The notes below the pieces were generated by a model. It saw nothing but the letters and a program-made list of their open reading frames with translations. It made no database searches and was not told where the DNA came from. 44,007 nt of DNA, taken from NCBI GenBank assembly GCA_001899525.1, contig MKVY01000042.1, positions 104,129 through 148,135 on the forward strand. The letters are read 5' to 3'. Position 1 is the first letter of the stretch; each line of letters begins with the position of its first letter. Positions 1-13,340 of this stretch are shown piece after piece. This stretch comes from Rhizobiales bacterium 65-9. GTDB lineage: Bacteria > Pseudomonadota > Alphaproteobacteria > Rhizobiales > Beijerinckiaceae. The position numbers were made by a program, and so were the translations under genes.

Positions 1-659
1 TTGGGCGCGAGCGGGGTTTCCGCCGGCTTCACCGCCGAAGCGGGCTGGCGCATCGCGTCCTGCAGGCGGCTGGCGAAACTAGAGGCTTTCGGCGCGCCGT
101 TTTCGCCGGCGGCGATGGGCGCGGGGCGGGGCGGGGGCGGAACGGCCGACGGGATTCGCGGCGGGGGAAACGGCGACTGCATAGGCCGCACGCTTTCGAC
201 GCGCGGCGGCTGCGTGCGTTGCGGCTCGATCCGGGGCGTTTCCGGTTTCGGCGGCTCCTGGCGGATGGTCTCGGAACGGGCCGGCTCCCGCGTCGGGGCA
301 GGCAGAGGCTCCAGCTCGATCCGCTCCGGCTCGACCTGGGGCGCCGGCACGCGGCCCGCCGGCGCGCGGACGATGGCGGACTCGACAAGCACGTCATTCG
401 GCCCGCCGATCATGACGAGATGCTCGACATTGTCGCGGCGCATCAGCAGCAACTGGCGCTGGCGGTCGACATCGAACACCTCGACGATCCCGAGCCGGGG
501 CTGCCGGCCCCGGCCGCCGCCGCCGACCACGGGGCGCGACGTCCGGCGCGTGATCAGCCTGAGAATGTAGGCCAACAGCAGCAGCAGGACGAGAATGATC
601 GCAAATGCAACTGCGTACTGCACATAGGCCGACATGCTGTCGCCAAGAAACCTGTTCAC
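1..659 (-). CDS. fliO: Flagellar biosynthesis protein FliO-like (3' end outside window)
   Basis: FliO assists assembly of the FliPQR export gate of the flagellar type III secretion system in the inner membrane. Read from a GTG at 659, the protein has one strong membrane helix (about residues 14-36), a basic stretch, then a compact domain (about 55-97) containing RRDNVEHLVMIGGPNDVLVE, which is the typical FliO signature. After residue 100 comes a long proline-rich, low-complexity tail that continues past the left edge, so the gene is incomplete. An in-frame ATG at 635 is an alternative start but would shorten the segment before the helix. The gene diverges from flgB and shares a 184-bp regulatory region with it. 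Identity rests on domain pattern and context; the tail is not conserved in the family. Confidence 0.8.
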   Translation of the reverse strand, partial: MNRFLGDSMSAYVQYAVAFAIILVLLLLLAYILRLITRRTSRPVVGGGGRGRQPRLGIVEVFDVDRQRQLLLMRRDNVEHLVMIGGPNDVLVESAIVRAPAGRVPAPQVEPERIELEPLPAPTREPARSETIRQEPPKPETPRIEPQRTQPPRVESVRPMQSPFPPPRIPSAVPPPPRPAPIAAGENGAPKASSFASRLQDAMRQPASAVKPAETPLAP

Positions 660-781
660 GAGTTTTCAACTCCGCTGGGCGAGCGGCCGCGCCATAACAC
701 GGCTTTTCATTCTCCGCACCCGCCGTGACGATTGGGCAAAGCTCGCTGCGATGCAAGCCCGCGCTCCGTTTCGAGACGGCG

Positions 782-796
782 TTAACCCCATCTTTA
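782..796. promoter_or_regulatory. CtrA-like binding box (TTAA-N7-TTTA)
   Basis: The sequence TTAACCCCATCTTTA lies about 50 bp before flgB in the fliO/flgB divergent region. The alphaproteobacterial CtrA consensus is TTAA-N7-TTAA, so this has correct spacing and one mismatch. CtrA commonly controls flagellar genes in this class, and cckA, the top of the CtrA phosphorelay, ends the same cluster. Binding is inferred. Confidence 0.45.
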
Positions 797-843
797 CCAT
801 AAGATAGGCAATTTCTGCCGGGCTCTTCCGCGCGGAAACGGTC

Positions 844-1245
844 ATGACCATCACCGACACGCCACTGTTTTCGATGCTGAAGACGCGCATGCAATGGCAT
901 GAGGCGCGCCAGAAGGTGCTGGCCGAAAATGTGGCGAACGCGGACATGCCCGGCTTCAAGCCGCGCGATCTGAGGGAGCTCGCCTTCGGGAAGGCGCTGG
1001 AGGCCGCGGCCGCGCCCGTCTCTCTCGCCGTCACCGACCCGTCCCATATCGCCGGCGGCGCGTCCCAGGCCGGCGGCGCCGACCAGCGCAACGCGCGGCG
1101 CTTCGAGACCACCCCGTCCGGCAACGCCGTCAACCTCGAAGACGAAATGCTGAAGGTCGCCCAGAACCAGAGCGACTTCCAGCTCGCCACGTCGCTCTAT
1201 CAGCGGAGCGTGTCGCTCCTGAAGCTCGCTGTCGGCAAGCGATAG
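844..1245 (+). CDS. flgB: Flagellar basal-body rod protein FlgB
   Basis: FlgB is a proximal rod subunit of the flagellar basal body, exported through the flagellar type III system. The 133-residue length fits the family, and the conserved rod motif is seen at residues 31-39 (ANADMPGFK). The C-terminal helix (QSDFQLATSLYQRSVSLLK) is the axial-protein packing helix. It is the first gene of a tightly packed same-strand run flgB-flgC-fliE-fliQ-fliR-flhB; flgC begins 13 bp after its stop. The ATG at 844 leaves the expected short N-terminus before the motif. The promoter probably lies in the shared region with fliO. Confidence 0.95.
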   Translation: MTITDTPLFSMLKTRMQWHEARQKVLAENVANADMPGFKPRDLRELAFGKALEAAAAPVSLAVTDPSHIAGGASQAGGADQRNARRFETTPSGNAVNLEDEMLKVAQNQSDFQLATSLYQRSVSLLKLAVGKR

Positions 1246-1258
1246 GATCGAGGCTGCC

Positions 1259-1669
1259 ATGGATTTCATGAAAAGCATCGGCGTCGCCGCATCCGGCCTC
1301 AAGGCTCAGGCCGGCCGCATGCGCGTCATCGCCGAGAACATCGCCAACGCCGATTCCGTCGCGGACCGGCCGGGCGTCGCTCCCTATCGGCGGAAGATCG
1401 TGACCTTCGACAGGCATATGGATCGCGAGCTCGACGCGCAGGTCGTCACGCCGGGGCGCGTCGTCCGGGACACGCAGCCCTTCCGCAGCCGATTCGAGCC
1501 GGGCCATCCCGCCGCCGACGCCAAGGGCGAAGTCCAGCTTCCGAACGTGAATACGACGATCGAGATGATGGACATGCGCGAGGCGCAGCGGTCCTACGAG
1601 GCGAGCCTGAACGTGATCACCGCGACGCGGCGCATGCTCCAGCGAACCATCGATCTGCTGCGCGCATGA
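1259..1669 (+). CDS. flgC: Flagellar basal-body rod protein FlgC
   Basis: FlgC is a proximal rod protein of the flagellar drive shaft. The 136-residue product starts with the amphipathic helix MDFMKSIGVAASGLKAQ followed by the rod motif AENIANADS (about residues 25-33). It ends with the typical helix EMMDMREAQRSYEASLNVI before a short basic tail. Length and both terminal helices match FlgC. It lies between flgB and fliE, and the ATG at 1259 is the only sensible start because the N-terminal helix begins there. Nothing unusual is seen. Confidence 0.95.
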   Translation: MDFMKSIGVAASGLKAQAGRMRVIAENIANADSVADRPGVAPYRRKIVTFDRHMDRELDAQVVTPGRVVRDTQPFRSRFEPGHPAADAKGEVQLPNVNTTIEMMDMREAQRSYEASLNVITATRRMLQRTIDLLRA

Positions 1670-1691
1670 TTTCTGAGCACGGAGAGCCGAC

Positions 1692-1997
1692 ATGGTGACC
1701 TCAGCATTCGCGGCCGGCGCCTATGCGGCCAATGCGGGCGCGGCGCTGACGCCGTCGGTCGCGGCGAAAGCGCCGGCGGGCGGCGGATTCGCCGACATGG
1801 TGCAGCAGGCGCTGCGCGGGGCGGCGGACGCCGGCCACAAAGCCGACGTCAGGGCCACGCAGGCGGCGCAGGGCAAGGGCGACCTCATCGACGTGGTGAC
1901 GGCCGTGACAGAAAGCGAGACCGCGATCGAAACGCTCGTCGCCGTGCGGGATCGCGTCATCAACGCGTATGAAGAAATCATGCGCATGCCGATCTGA
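1692..1997 (+). CDS. fliE: Flagellar hook-basal body protein FliE
   Basis: FliE joins the MS ring to the rod and helps open the export gate. The product is 101 residues. The N-terminal half is alanine and glycine rich and poorly conserved, as usual in FliE. The C-terminal half carries the diagnostic segment with VTAVTESETAIETLVAVRDR and ends in INAYEEIMRMPI. It is 22 bp downstream of flgC and 12 bp before fliQ, within the same transcription unit. Short length, C-terminal signature and position together make the call secure. Confidence 0.93.
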   Translation: MVTSAFAAGAYAANAGAALTPSVAAKAPAGGGFADMVQQALRGAADAGHKADVRATQAAQGKGDLIDVVTAVTESETAIETLVAVRDRVINAYEEIMRMPI

Positions 1998-2009
1998 AGG
2001 ATCAGACCC

Positions 2010-2276
2010 ATGAATGGCGGCGAAGTCATCGACGTTGCGCGCGACGCGATCATCACGTTTCTCAAGGTGGGCGGGCCGCTGCTGGTGGTCACGCTCATTG
2101 TCGGCGTCGCGGTGTCGCTGCTGCAGGCGCTGACGCAGATTCAGGAGCAGACGCTCATTTTCGTTCCGAAGATTCTCGCGCTCGCGGCCGCGCTCGTCTT
2201 CGCGATGCCCTTCATGGGCGACGCCATGGCGAGCTATATGGCGAGGATCGCGACGCGAATCGCCGGCGGAGGATAG
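2010..2276 (+). CDS. fliQ: Flagellar export gate protein FliQ
   Basis: FliQ is one of the three core membrane proteins (FliPQR) of the flagellar export gate. The 88-residue product has two hydrophobic helices (about residues 18-40 and 52-74) separated by the conserved loop LLQALTQIQEQTLIFVPK, which is diagnostic of the FliQ/SctS family. It is followed by fliR after 31 bp. fliP is not visible in the window, so the gate is encoded in at least two places or continues beyond the left edge next to fliO. Confidence 0.95.
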   Translation: MNGGEVIDVARDAIITFLKVGGPLLVVTLIVGVAVSLLQALTQIQEQTLIFVPKILALAAALVFAMPFMGDAMASYMARIATRIAGGG

Positions 2277-2307
2277 GCCGGCGCGCGCCGCAGCGGAACG
2301 GACGCGA

Positions 2308-3048
2308 ATGACCCTGGCTCCCGAATGGGCCGCCGCCTTCATGCTCGCCTTCGCGCGCGTCGGCACGCTCGTGATGCTGCTGCCCGGCGTCAGCGAACGC
2401 GCGCTGCCGACGCGCATCCGCCTCGCCATGGCGCTTGTGCTGACGCTTGTCTTCCTGCCGATCGCGCAGCCGCTCCTGCCGCGCGGATCGCTGATCGCGG
2501 CGCTGCTGATGGAGATCGCGATCGGCTTCACGCTCGGCTTCACGGCGCGGCTGATCGTCGCCGCGCTGCAGACGGCGGGCACCGTGGTCGCGCAGGATCT
2601 CGGCCTATCCTACGCCCAGACGATCGATCCGACGGCCGGCTCGCAGGGCACCGCGATCGCCAATCTGCTGACGCTGCTCGGCGCCACGCTGGTTTTCGTC
2701 ACGGACCTGCATCACCTCGCGATTTCGGCGATCGGCGCGAGCTACATGAAGCTGCCGCCCGGCGCGCTGCCGAAGGCGGGCGACGCCCTGTCGCTCGCGA
2801 TGCGAACGATGGCGACGGGCTTCGCGCTCGCCGTGAAGATCGCCGCGCCCTTCGCGGTCTTCGCCATCGTCTTCAATGTGGGGCTCGGCGTCCTGTCGCG
2901 CATGATGCCGTCGCTTCAGGTGTTCTTCATCGCGCTGCCGGCGTCGGTGCTGCTGGGCATGCTCATGCTGCTGGCGGTGATCGGCGTGATGATGGGCGTC
3001 TATCTCGACGCGCTCGGCGACGTCCTCGCTCTCCTCAACGGGCGGTAG
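2308..3048 (+). CDS. fliR: Flagellar export gate protein FliR
   Basis: FliR forms the export gate with FliP and FliQ and contacts FlhB. The 246-residue protein is almost entirely hydrophobic with about six membrane helices. It contains family features such as FARVGTLVMLLPG near the N-terminus, EIAIGFTLGF near residue 75, and the central LSYAQTIDPTAGSQ segment. Length is normal for the family (about 250-260). The gene ends 9 bp before flhB, so the two are likely co-translated. The ATG at 2308 matches the usual FliR N-terminus. Confidence 0.95.
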   Translation: MTLAPEWAAAFMLAFARVGTLVMLLPGVSERALPTRIRLAMALVLTLVFLPIAQPLLPRGSLIAALLMEIAIGFTLGFTARLIVAALQTAGTVVAQDLGLSYAQTIDPTAGSQGTAIANLLTLLGATLVFVTDLHHLAISAIGASYMKLPPGALPKAGDALSLAMRTMATGFALAVKIAAPFAVFAIVFNVGLGVLSRMMPSLQVFFIALPASVLLGMLMLLAVIGVMMGVYLDALGDVLALLNGR

Positions 3049-3057
3049 GGTCAGACG

Positions 3058-4125
3058 ATGGCTGATTCCGGCGAGGACGACGACAAAACAGAAGAACCGA
3101 CCCAGCGGCGGATCGAGGACGCGATCAAGCGCGGCGACGTGGCGCGCAGCCAGGAGATCGGGACGCTGTTCATTCTCGGCGGGCTCGCGCTGTCGCTGAT
3201 GATGTTCGGCGCTTCGTCAGCGCGCGACCTCCTTTTCGCGATGAAGCCTTTCATCGGCAATCTGCATCAGGTGACGGGCGACGCCGACGGAATCCGCCAT
3301 GCGCTGACCTTCGCGCTCACGGCGACCGTTGCGGCGCTCTCGCTGCCCTTCATCTTCCTGACATTGTGCGGGCTGGCGGGCGGCCTGATGCAGCACCGTC
3401 CGCTCTGGACGGTGGAGCCGCTGGCGCCGAAGCTCAACCGCATCTCTCCCCTGAGCGGCGCCAAGCGCATTTTCGGACGCGAGTCGCTGATTCAATTCCT
3501 GAAAGGGCTGGCGAAGATCAGCCTGGTGGGAACGGTGGTCTGGCTGATCGTCAATGGCGAGCACGACCGCGCCGACGCCATGACGCGCATGGATGTCGCC
3601 GCGCTGCTGCCGGCGGTCCAGACGCTGACGCTCAAGCTGCTGGGCGGCGTGCTCGCGGTCTTCGCGGCGATCGCGGCCGCCGATTTCCTCTACCAGCGCT
3701 TCTCCTGGCTGAAGCGCCTGCGGATGACGAAGCAGGAGCTGAAGCAGGAGTTCAAGGAGCAGGAAGGGTCGCCTGAACTCAAGTCGCGGCGCAAGCAGAT
3801 CGCCCAGACGCGGCTGCGGCGGCGCATGATGCAGGCGGTGCCGAAAGCCACCGTCGTCGTCATGAACCCGACTCACTTCGCGGTCGCGCTGCGCTATGAG
3901 CGCGGCATGGCCGCGCCGGTCTGCGTGGCGAAAGGCGTCGATTCGCTGGCGCTGCGGATTCGCGAGGTCGCGCGCGAGAATCAGGTGCCGGTCGTGGAGA
4001 ATCCGCCGCTCGCGCGCGCTTTGCATGCGACCGTCGAGGTCGATCACGAGATTCCGGTGGAGCACTACAAGGCCGTGGCGGAGGTCGTCGGATATGTGCT
4101 TCGGCTCCGGCGGCGCGCGGCGTGA
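3058..4125 (+). CDS. flhB: Flagellar export switch protein FlhB
   Basis: FlhB is the substrate-specificity switch of flagellar export. The protein has 355 residues: an acidic then basic N-terminus (EDDDKTEEPTQRRIEDA, a family hallmark), four membrane helices up to about residue 215, and a cytoplasmic domain. The autocleavage motif NPTH is at residues 270-273, where FlhB and its type III relatives cut between N and P; all key residues are intact. The C-terminus ends in basic residues. It is the last structural gene of the run, and cckA follows after 99 bp containing a T8 tract. Confidence 0.96.
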   Translation: MADSGEDDDKTEEPTQRRIEDAIKRGDVARSQEIGTLFILGGLALSLMMFGASSARDLLFAMKPFIGNLHQVTGDADGIRHALTFALTATVAALSLPFIFLTLCGLAGGLMQHRPLWTVEPLAPKLNRISPLSGAKRIFGRESLIQFLKGLAKISLVGTVVWLIVNGEHDRADAMTRMDVAALLPAVQTLTLKLLGGVLAVFAAIAAADFLYQRFSWLKRLRMTKQELKQEFKEQEGSPELKSRRKQIAQTRLRRRMMQAVPKATVVVMNPTHFAVALRYERGMAAPVCVAKGVDSLALRIREVARENQVPVVENPPLARALHATVEVDHEIPVEHYKAVAEVVGYVLRLRRRAA

Positions 4126-4146
4126 CGCGCTCGCGTTCTTTTTTTT
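4107..4146 (+). terminator. Possible terminator after flhB
   Basis: GC-rich, partly self-complementary sequence around the flhB stop codon is followed by eight consecutive T residues at 4139-4146. The hairpin is imperfect and overlaps the stop codon, so this is only a candidate for ending the flagellar transcript before cckA. Confidence 0.35.
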
Positions 4147-4224
4147 GAATGACGCTTTGGATTTGTCGCAATTTGCCGGCTGAACCGGTATCGACATAGG
4201 CGGAAGACGGGGCCGGATTCGGGA

Positions 4225-6759
<2,535 letters not shown>

Positions 6760-6876
6760 GGCGCGATCGACCCTTTCCTCAAGGAGCAGGTCTCGTGAGG
6801 CCGGCGCGCGAGTCGGCGCTGGTCTCCACGACGCTACGGAGCCCGGCTCCGAGCGCCGCCGTCTTGCGAAAGATGC

Positions 6877-8046
6877 TCAGCTCGGATCGTCGCGATGCAC
6901 GTCGTGTACGCTCATGCCGACGTCTTCAGGCGGAATTTTCAGCCAGAGCCGATGGCGCAGCGTTTTCGCGGTATCCTCATAACCGGCCGCCCAGTGCTCG
7001 CGCATGGAGGTGCCGGAGAACTCGTAGTCCTTCGCGTGCCCCTCATAGCTTTTCTGCTGATAGATGAGCTGCACGATGTTCACCTGCGGCACGTCCTCCA
7101 TGCTGGCCAGGATCGCACGGTCGTCCTTCGTGCGCTGATCCTCGGGCACGCGCAGCAACGCTTCGCGCAACTTGAGGCGCAGATTGTGAATGCGGCGGAA
7201 CGCGTCGGTGTTGTTGCGCGTGCGGCTTGAATACATGATGTCCTTGTGGCGGCCGACAACAGCCTCCATGTCGCGCGGCAGTTCGCCGCGCGCGCTGAAA
7301 AGGTCGACCTGAAACACCAGCGAGTCGGTCAGCTCCTCGAGTTCAAGCAGATATTGCAGCGGCGTGTTGGAAACGATGCCGCCGTCCCAGTAATACTCGT
7401 TCTCGATCTTGACCGCCGGGAAGGCGGGCGGCAGCGCGCCGCTCGCCATCACATGCTCGGGCTCGATGCGCTCGATCGCGCTGTCGAAATAGCGGAAATT
7501 GCCGGTGCGCACATTGACCGCGCCGACGGAAAGCCGGCGTTCCTGATTGTTGAGGATGTCCCAGTCGATAAGGCGCAGGAGCGTCTCGCGCAGCGCCGAC
7601 GTGTCATAGAAGCTGGTCGCGCCGCTGGCGCCGGCGAATTGCAGCCAGGGATTGATGTCGCGCGGCGCAAAGAAGCCGGGCAGCCCAAGCAGCGTCGTCA
7701 TCATCGCGCTGGCCTGGTTGCGGAACTGGCGGAAAACATCGCCTTCCGGCGTGAACAGCCAGATCTTGCGATCAGACACCATGCGCCAGAATTCCTGCAG
7801 GCGATCGAGCTGGTTCTCCCGCCTGTTGCCGGCGATGATCGCGGCGTTGATCGCGCCGATCGAGACGCCGGACAGCCATTCGGGCTCGATCTTCGCCTCA
7901 TGCAGCGCGTGAAAGACGCCGGCCTGATAGGCGCCGAGCGCGCCGCCGCCCTGCAGCACGAGCCCGATCATCTTGTAAGGCGCGAGCAACTCCTCGATCG
8001 GAGGAATTTCACTGCGCAGCTTCGGCTTCGGCGCCCTCGCATCCAT
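6877..8046 (-). CDS. Patatin-like phospholipase with C-terminal DUF3734-type region
   Basis: Patatin-like enzymes are Ser/Asp-dyad lipid acyl hydrolases. The 389-residue product has the glycine-rich oxyanion segment LVLQGGGALGAYQAG (30-43), the nucleophile elbow GVSIG with Ser62, and the Asp motif YWDGGIVSNTPL. The C-terminal third (RHKDIMYSSRTRNNTD onward) looks like the DUF3734 extension found on many alphaproteobacterial patatins. The start at 8046 is preceded by GAGGAG; longer reading would overlap the upstream gene. The stop of the acetoacetate decarboxylase gene is 17 bp upstream, so the two form an operon. That pairing suggests a role around polyhydroxybutyrate or ketone-body metabolism, which is inference. 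Confidence 0.85.
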   Translation of the reverse strand: MDARAPKPKLRSEIPPIEELLAPYKMIGLVLQGGGALGAYQAGVFHALHEAKIEPEWLSGVSIGAINAAIIAGNRRENQLDRLQEFWRMVSDRKIWLFTPEGDVFRQFRNQASAMMTTLLGLPGFFAPRDINPWLQFAGASGATSFYDTSALRETLLRLIDWDILNNQERRLSVGAVNVRTGNFRYFDSAIERIEPEHVMASGALPPAFPAVKIENEYYWDGGIVSNTPLQYLLELEELTDSLVFQVDLFSARGELPRDMEAVVGRHKDIMYSSRTRNNTDAFRRIHNLRLKLREALLRVPEDQRTKDDRAILASMEDVPQVNIVQLIYQQKSYEGHAKDYEFSGTSMREHWAAGYEDTAKTLRHRLWLKIPPEDVGMSVHDVHRDDPS

Positions 8047-8063
8047 GAGCGAACTCCTCGCCT

Positions 8064-8810
8064 TCAGCGCTTCGGCGCGAGATAGTCGTGAACGACCTCG
8101 CCGAGGCCGAGCGTGAGGTCGGCGACGAAATGCGACGCCGACAGGATCTCGAGCACCGGCAGGCGCGCCACGTCCGCGATGGCGTGACGGAAGAGCTGGA
8201 GGTCGGCTGGACTCGTCCACGCGCCGTGAATGGTCACGTCCTCGAGATGGTAGCGCACGAGCTCGCAGATGCGCGGCGTCGCGTCGACATGGGGGATAAT
8301 TTTCACGAGATAATTCGGCGCCGCGAGCGATTTCTTCAACGGCGCGAGATCCGTCACCGCCTTGTGCTTGTAGCCCATCGTGCCGGTGGCGCAGAGCACG
8401 CTGCCATAATGGAGCGTGCAGACGATGACCTCGCCCTCATGGACGATCTTCGGCTGCGCCAGCTTCTTGGGAAACCCCCAGATCTCGCGGCCGCCCGCGA
8501 TCGGCGCATCGTCGTCGAGATACATGGAGTGGACATAGACGCCATCCTCGCCGTTCAGGCGAACCGGGATGACCTGTCCGGTTTCGGTATAGTCGCCGAA
8601 GCCGGTGGAGTCCGGCATGCGGATGAACTCATATTTCACCACGGGCTCCGCGACCTCCAGCGGCTCCGGCACCACCGCGGCAAGAGCCGCCGGATCGGTG
8701 CGGTAGGTGATGATGACGTATTCGCGATTACAGAAGCGGTAGGGACCCGGCGGATAGGCCGGGTTGGTCAGGGGCATGGCGTATCGCCTGGCGACGTCTT
8801 CACTTTTCAT
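8064..8810 (-). CDS. adc: Acetoacetate decarboxylase
   Basis: The enzyme decarboxylates acetoacetate to acetone and CO2 through a Schiff base on lysine. The 248-residue product contains [14 protein letters not shown], placing the lysine pair at 115 and 116, the same numbering as the catalytic pair known in the clostridial enzyme. Length is typical. The ATG at 8810 gives the expected N-terminus. It is the first gene of a two-gene unit with the patatin, divergent from icd across 272 bp. Acetoacetate arises from 3-hydroxybutyrate oxidation, so a link to storage-polymer use is plausible. Some relatives of this fold act on other substrates, so the substrate is likely but not proven. Confidence 0.88.
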   Translation of the reverse strand: MKSEDVARRYAMPLTNPAYPPGPYRFCNREYVIITYRTDPAALAAVVPEPLEVAEPVVKYEFIRMPDSTGFGDYTETGQVIPVRLNGEDGVYVHSMYLDDDAPIAGGREIWGFPKKLAQPKIVHEGEVIVCTLHYGSVLCATGTMGYKHKAVTDLAPLKKSLAAPNYLVKIIPHVDATPRICELVRYHLEDVTIHGAWTSPADLQLFRHAIADVARLPVLEILSASHFVADLTLGLGEVVHDYLAPKR

Positions 8811-9082
8811 GGATAGCCCCCGATGCTGCCTGCGGCGCGCCGTGGTCGCATGGCTGAATGTCGCTTTTTTGACCGCTGGCCGGACCGGAACGCAGGTCGA
8901 CACAAGCGCGGCCGCCGCAACGGCGCAAGAGGCCGCCCAGGTTTCGGTTTCCAATCCCTCAAATCCCGCCCGGTTCGGGGCGCCTTCCGTCCCTGCGCCC
9001 CTTGCGCTACCACGCCCCCGCCGGGGGCGAGGCCGCGCGACCTTTCCCCGAGTCCTCCCTCGTCGCGCATGAAGGCGTTCGC

Positions 9083-10297
9083 ATGAGCAAGATCAAGGTC
9101 AAGGGCACCGTCGTCGAAATGGACGGCGACGAGATGACCCGCATCATCTGGCAATATATCAAGGACAAGCTGATCCATCCCTATCTGGATGTGACTCTCG
9201 ACTATTACGATCTCAGCGTCGAGCATCGCGACGCGACCAACGACCAGGTGACGATCGACGCCGCGAACGCGACGAAGAAGCACGGCGTGGCCGTGAAATG
9301 CGCCACCATCACGCCCGACGAAGCGCGCGTGAAGGAGTTCAATCTCAAGGAGATGTGGAAGTCGCCGAACGGCACGATCCGCAATATCCTCGGCGGCACC
9401 ATCTTCCGCGAGCCGATCATCTGCAAGAACGTGCCGCGCCTGGTTCCGGGCTGGACGCAGCCGATCATCGTCGGCCGCCACGCCTATGGCGACCAGTATC
9501 GCGCCACCGACTTCAGGTTTCCGACCAAGGGAACGCTGTCGATCAAGTTCGTCGGCGACGACGGCAAGGTGATCGAGAAGGAAGTGTTCAAGGCGCCCGG
9601 CTCCGGCGTCACGATGGCGATGTACAATCTGGACGATTCGATCCGCGACTTCGCCCGCGCCTCGCTGAATTACGGCCTGGTCCGCAATTATCCGGTCTAT
9701 CTCTCGACCAAGAACACGATCCTGAAAGCCTATGACGGCCGGTTCAAGGACATCTTTCAGGAGGTGTTCGAGAAGGAGTTCAAGGCCGAGTTCGACAAGC
9801 GCAAGATCACCTACGAGCATCGCCTGATCGACGACATGGTCGCGTCGGCGCTGAAATGGTCCGGCGGCTATGTGTGGGCCTGCAAGAACTATGACGGCGA
9901 CGTGCAGTCCGACACGGTGGCGCAAGGGTTCGGCTCGCTCGGCCTGATGACCTCGGTGCTGATGACGCCGGACGGCAAGACCGTCGAGGCCGAGGCCGCG
10001 CACGGCACGGTGACGCGCCATTATCGCGAGCATCAGAAGGGCAAGGAAACCTCGACCAATTCGATCGCGTCGATCTTCGCCTGGACGCGCGGCCTCGCCC
10101 ATCGCGCCAAGCTGGACGACAATCCGGAGCTGGGGAAATTCGCGTCGACGCTCGAGAAGGTCTGCGTCGACACGGTCGAATCGGGCTTCATGACGAAGGA
10201 TCTCGCGCTGCTCGTCGGCGCCGACCAGAAGTGGCTCTCCACCACCGGCTTCCTCGACAAGATCGACGAGAACCTCAAGAAGGCGATGGCGGCTTAA
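9083..10297 (+). CDS. icd: NADP-dependent isocitrate dehydrogenase
   Basis: The enzyme oxidises isocitrate to 2-oxoglutarate in the TCA cycle with NADP. The 404-residue protein belongs to the eukaryote-like dimeric subfamily common in alphaproteobacteria: it has [19 protein letters not shown] near the N-terminus, the substrate-binding segment [19 protein letters not shown], and [13 protein letters not shown] near the C-terminus. Start at 9083 ([17 protein letters not shown]) is chosen because it matches the family; an open frame extends upstream to 9002 but reads as non-coding. A strong hairpin terminator follows 24 bp after the stop. Confidence 0.96.
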   Translation: MSKIKVKGTVVEMDGDEMTRIIWQYIKDKLIHPYLDVTLDYYDLSVEHRDATNDQVTIDAANATKKHGVAVKCATITPDEARVKEFNLKEMWKSPNGTIRNILGGTIFREPIICKNVPRLVPGWTQPIIVGRHAYGDQYRATDFRFPTKGTLSIKFVGDDGKVIEKEVFKAPGSGVTMAMYNLDDSIRDFARASLNYGLVRNYPVYLSTKNTILKAYDGRFKDIFQEVFEKEFKAEFDKRKITYEHRLIDDMVASALKWSGGYVWACKNYDGDVQSDTVAQGFGSLGLMTSVLMTPDGKTVEAEAAHGTVTRHYREHQKGKETSTNSIASIFAWTRGLAHRAKLDDNPELGKFASTLEKVCVDTVESGFMTKDLALLVGADQKWLSTTGFLDKIDENLKKAMAA

Positions 10298-10321
10298 CAG
10301 CGCCGTCCGGGGTCGCTTCAG

Positions 10322-10350
10322 GCGCCGGCCTTCGGGCCGGCGCTTTTATT
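10322..10350 (+). terminator. Rho-independent terminator of icd
   Basis: A perfect 9-bp stem GCGCCGGCC / GGCCGGCGC with a TTCG tetraloop is followed by TTTTATTT, starting 24 bp after the icd stop codon. Confidence 0.9.
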
Positions 10351-10418
10351 TCGCGCAGCGCATTCTGCGCGAGAGCGTTCGCGTCGTTTTTGGAGGGCGC
10401 TTCCGCATATCTCATATG

Positions 10419-10448
10419 AAAAACGCGGCGCGCGGAGCTGACGCGCCG
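10419..10448 (-). terminator. Rho-independent terminator of alaS
   Basis: Read on the minus strand, CGGCGCG and CGCGCCG pair with a 9-nt loop and are followed by CGTTTTTC. The element lies about 50 bp beyond the alaS stop, opposite the icd terminator, insulating the two convergent genes. Confidence 0.7.
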
Positions 10449-10498
10449 TGAGGGCCAGCGCGGGCTCTTCGCTTCCGCAGCAGCGGCGGCTTATCCAC

Positions 10499-13153
<2,655 letters not shown>

Positions 13154-13242
13154 CAGCGCGCAGCCTCGGAACCCTTGCGGCCGCGCCCTGCGGCCTGTCG
13201 TCCTGCGCTTCTAGAGAGGCCGGTTTCGCCTGTCCAGAAACG

Positions 13243-13279
13243 GGAAGCCGGCCCAAGGCGGACGACCGGGCCGGCTTCC
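13243..13279 (-). terminator. Hairpin terminator between recA and alaS
   Basis: A perfect 12-bp stem, GGAAGCCGGCCC paired with GGGCCGGCTTCC around a 13-nt loop, lies about 60 bp after the recA stop on the minus strand and is followed by CGTTTCT. The T tract is short, so termination may be partial, or the hairpin may protect the recA mRNA end. Confidence 0.65.
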
Positions 13280-13340
13280 TCAAGTCCTGGCGCGAGGGAG
13301 GGCTGTCCTTGGCGACCAGGCTTCCGACGACAAGCGGGGG

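Noticed and set aside
1701..2582. A 293-codon minus-strand frame opposite fliE, fliQ and fliR
   Set aside because: Antisense to three secure flagellar genes, no coding features.
4177..4188. The 12-mer CGGCTGAACCGG before cckA, repeated at 26077-26088
   Set aside because: Shared 12-mers are expected by chance many times in 44 kb of GC-rich sequence, and spacing to the genes differs.
6833..6850. CGGAGC/GCTCCG inverted repeat between cckA and the patatin gene
   Set aside because: Only six base pairs, no T tract in either direction; not strong enough to call a terminator.
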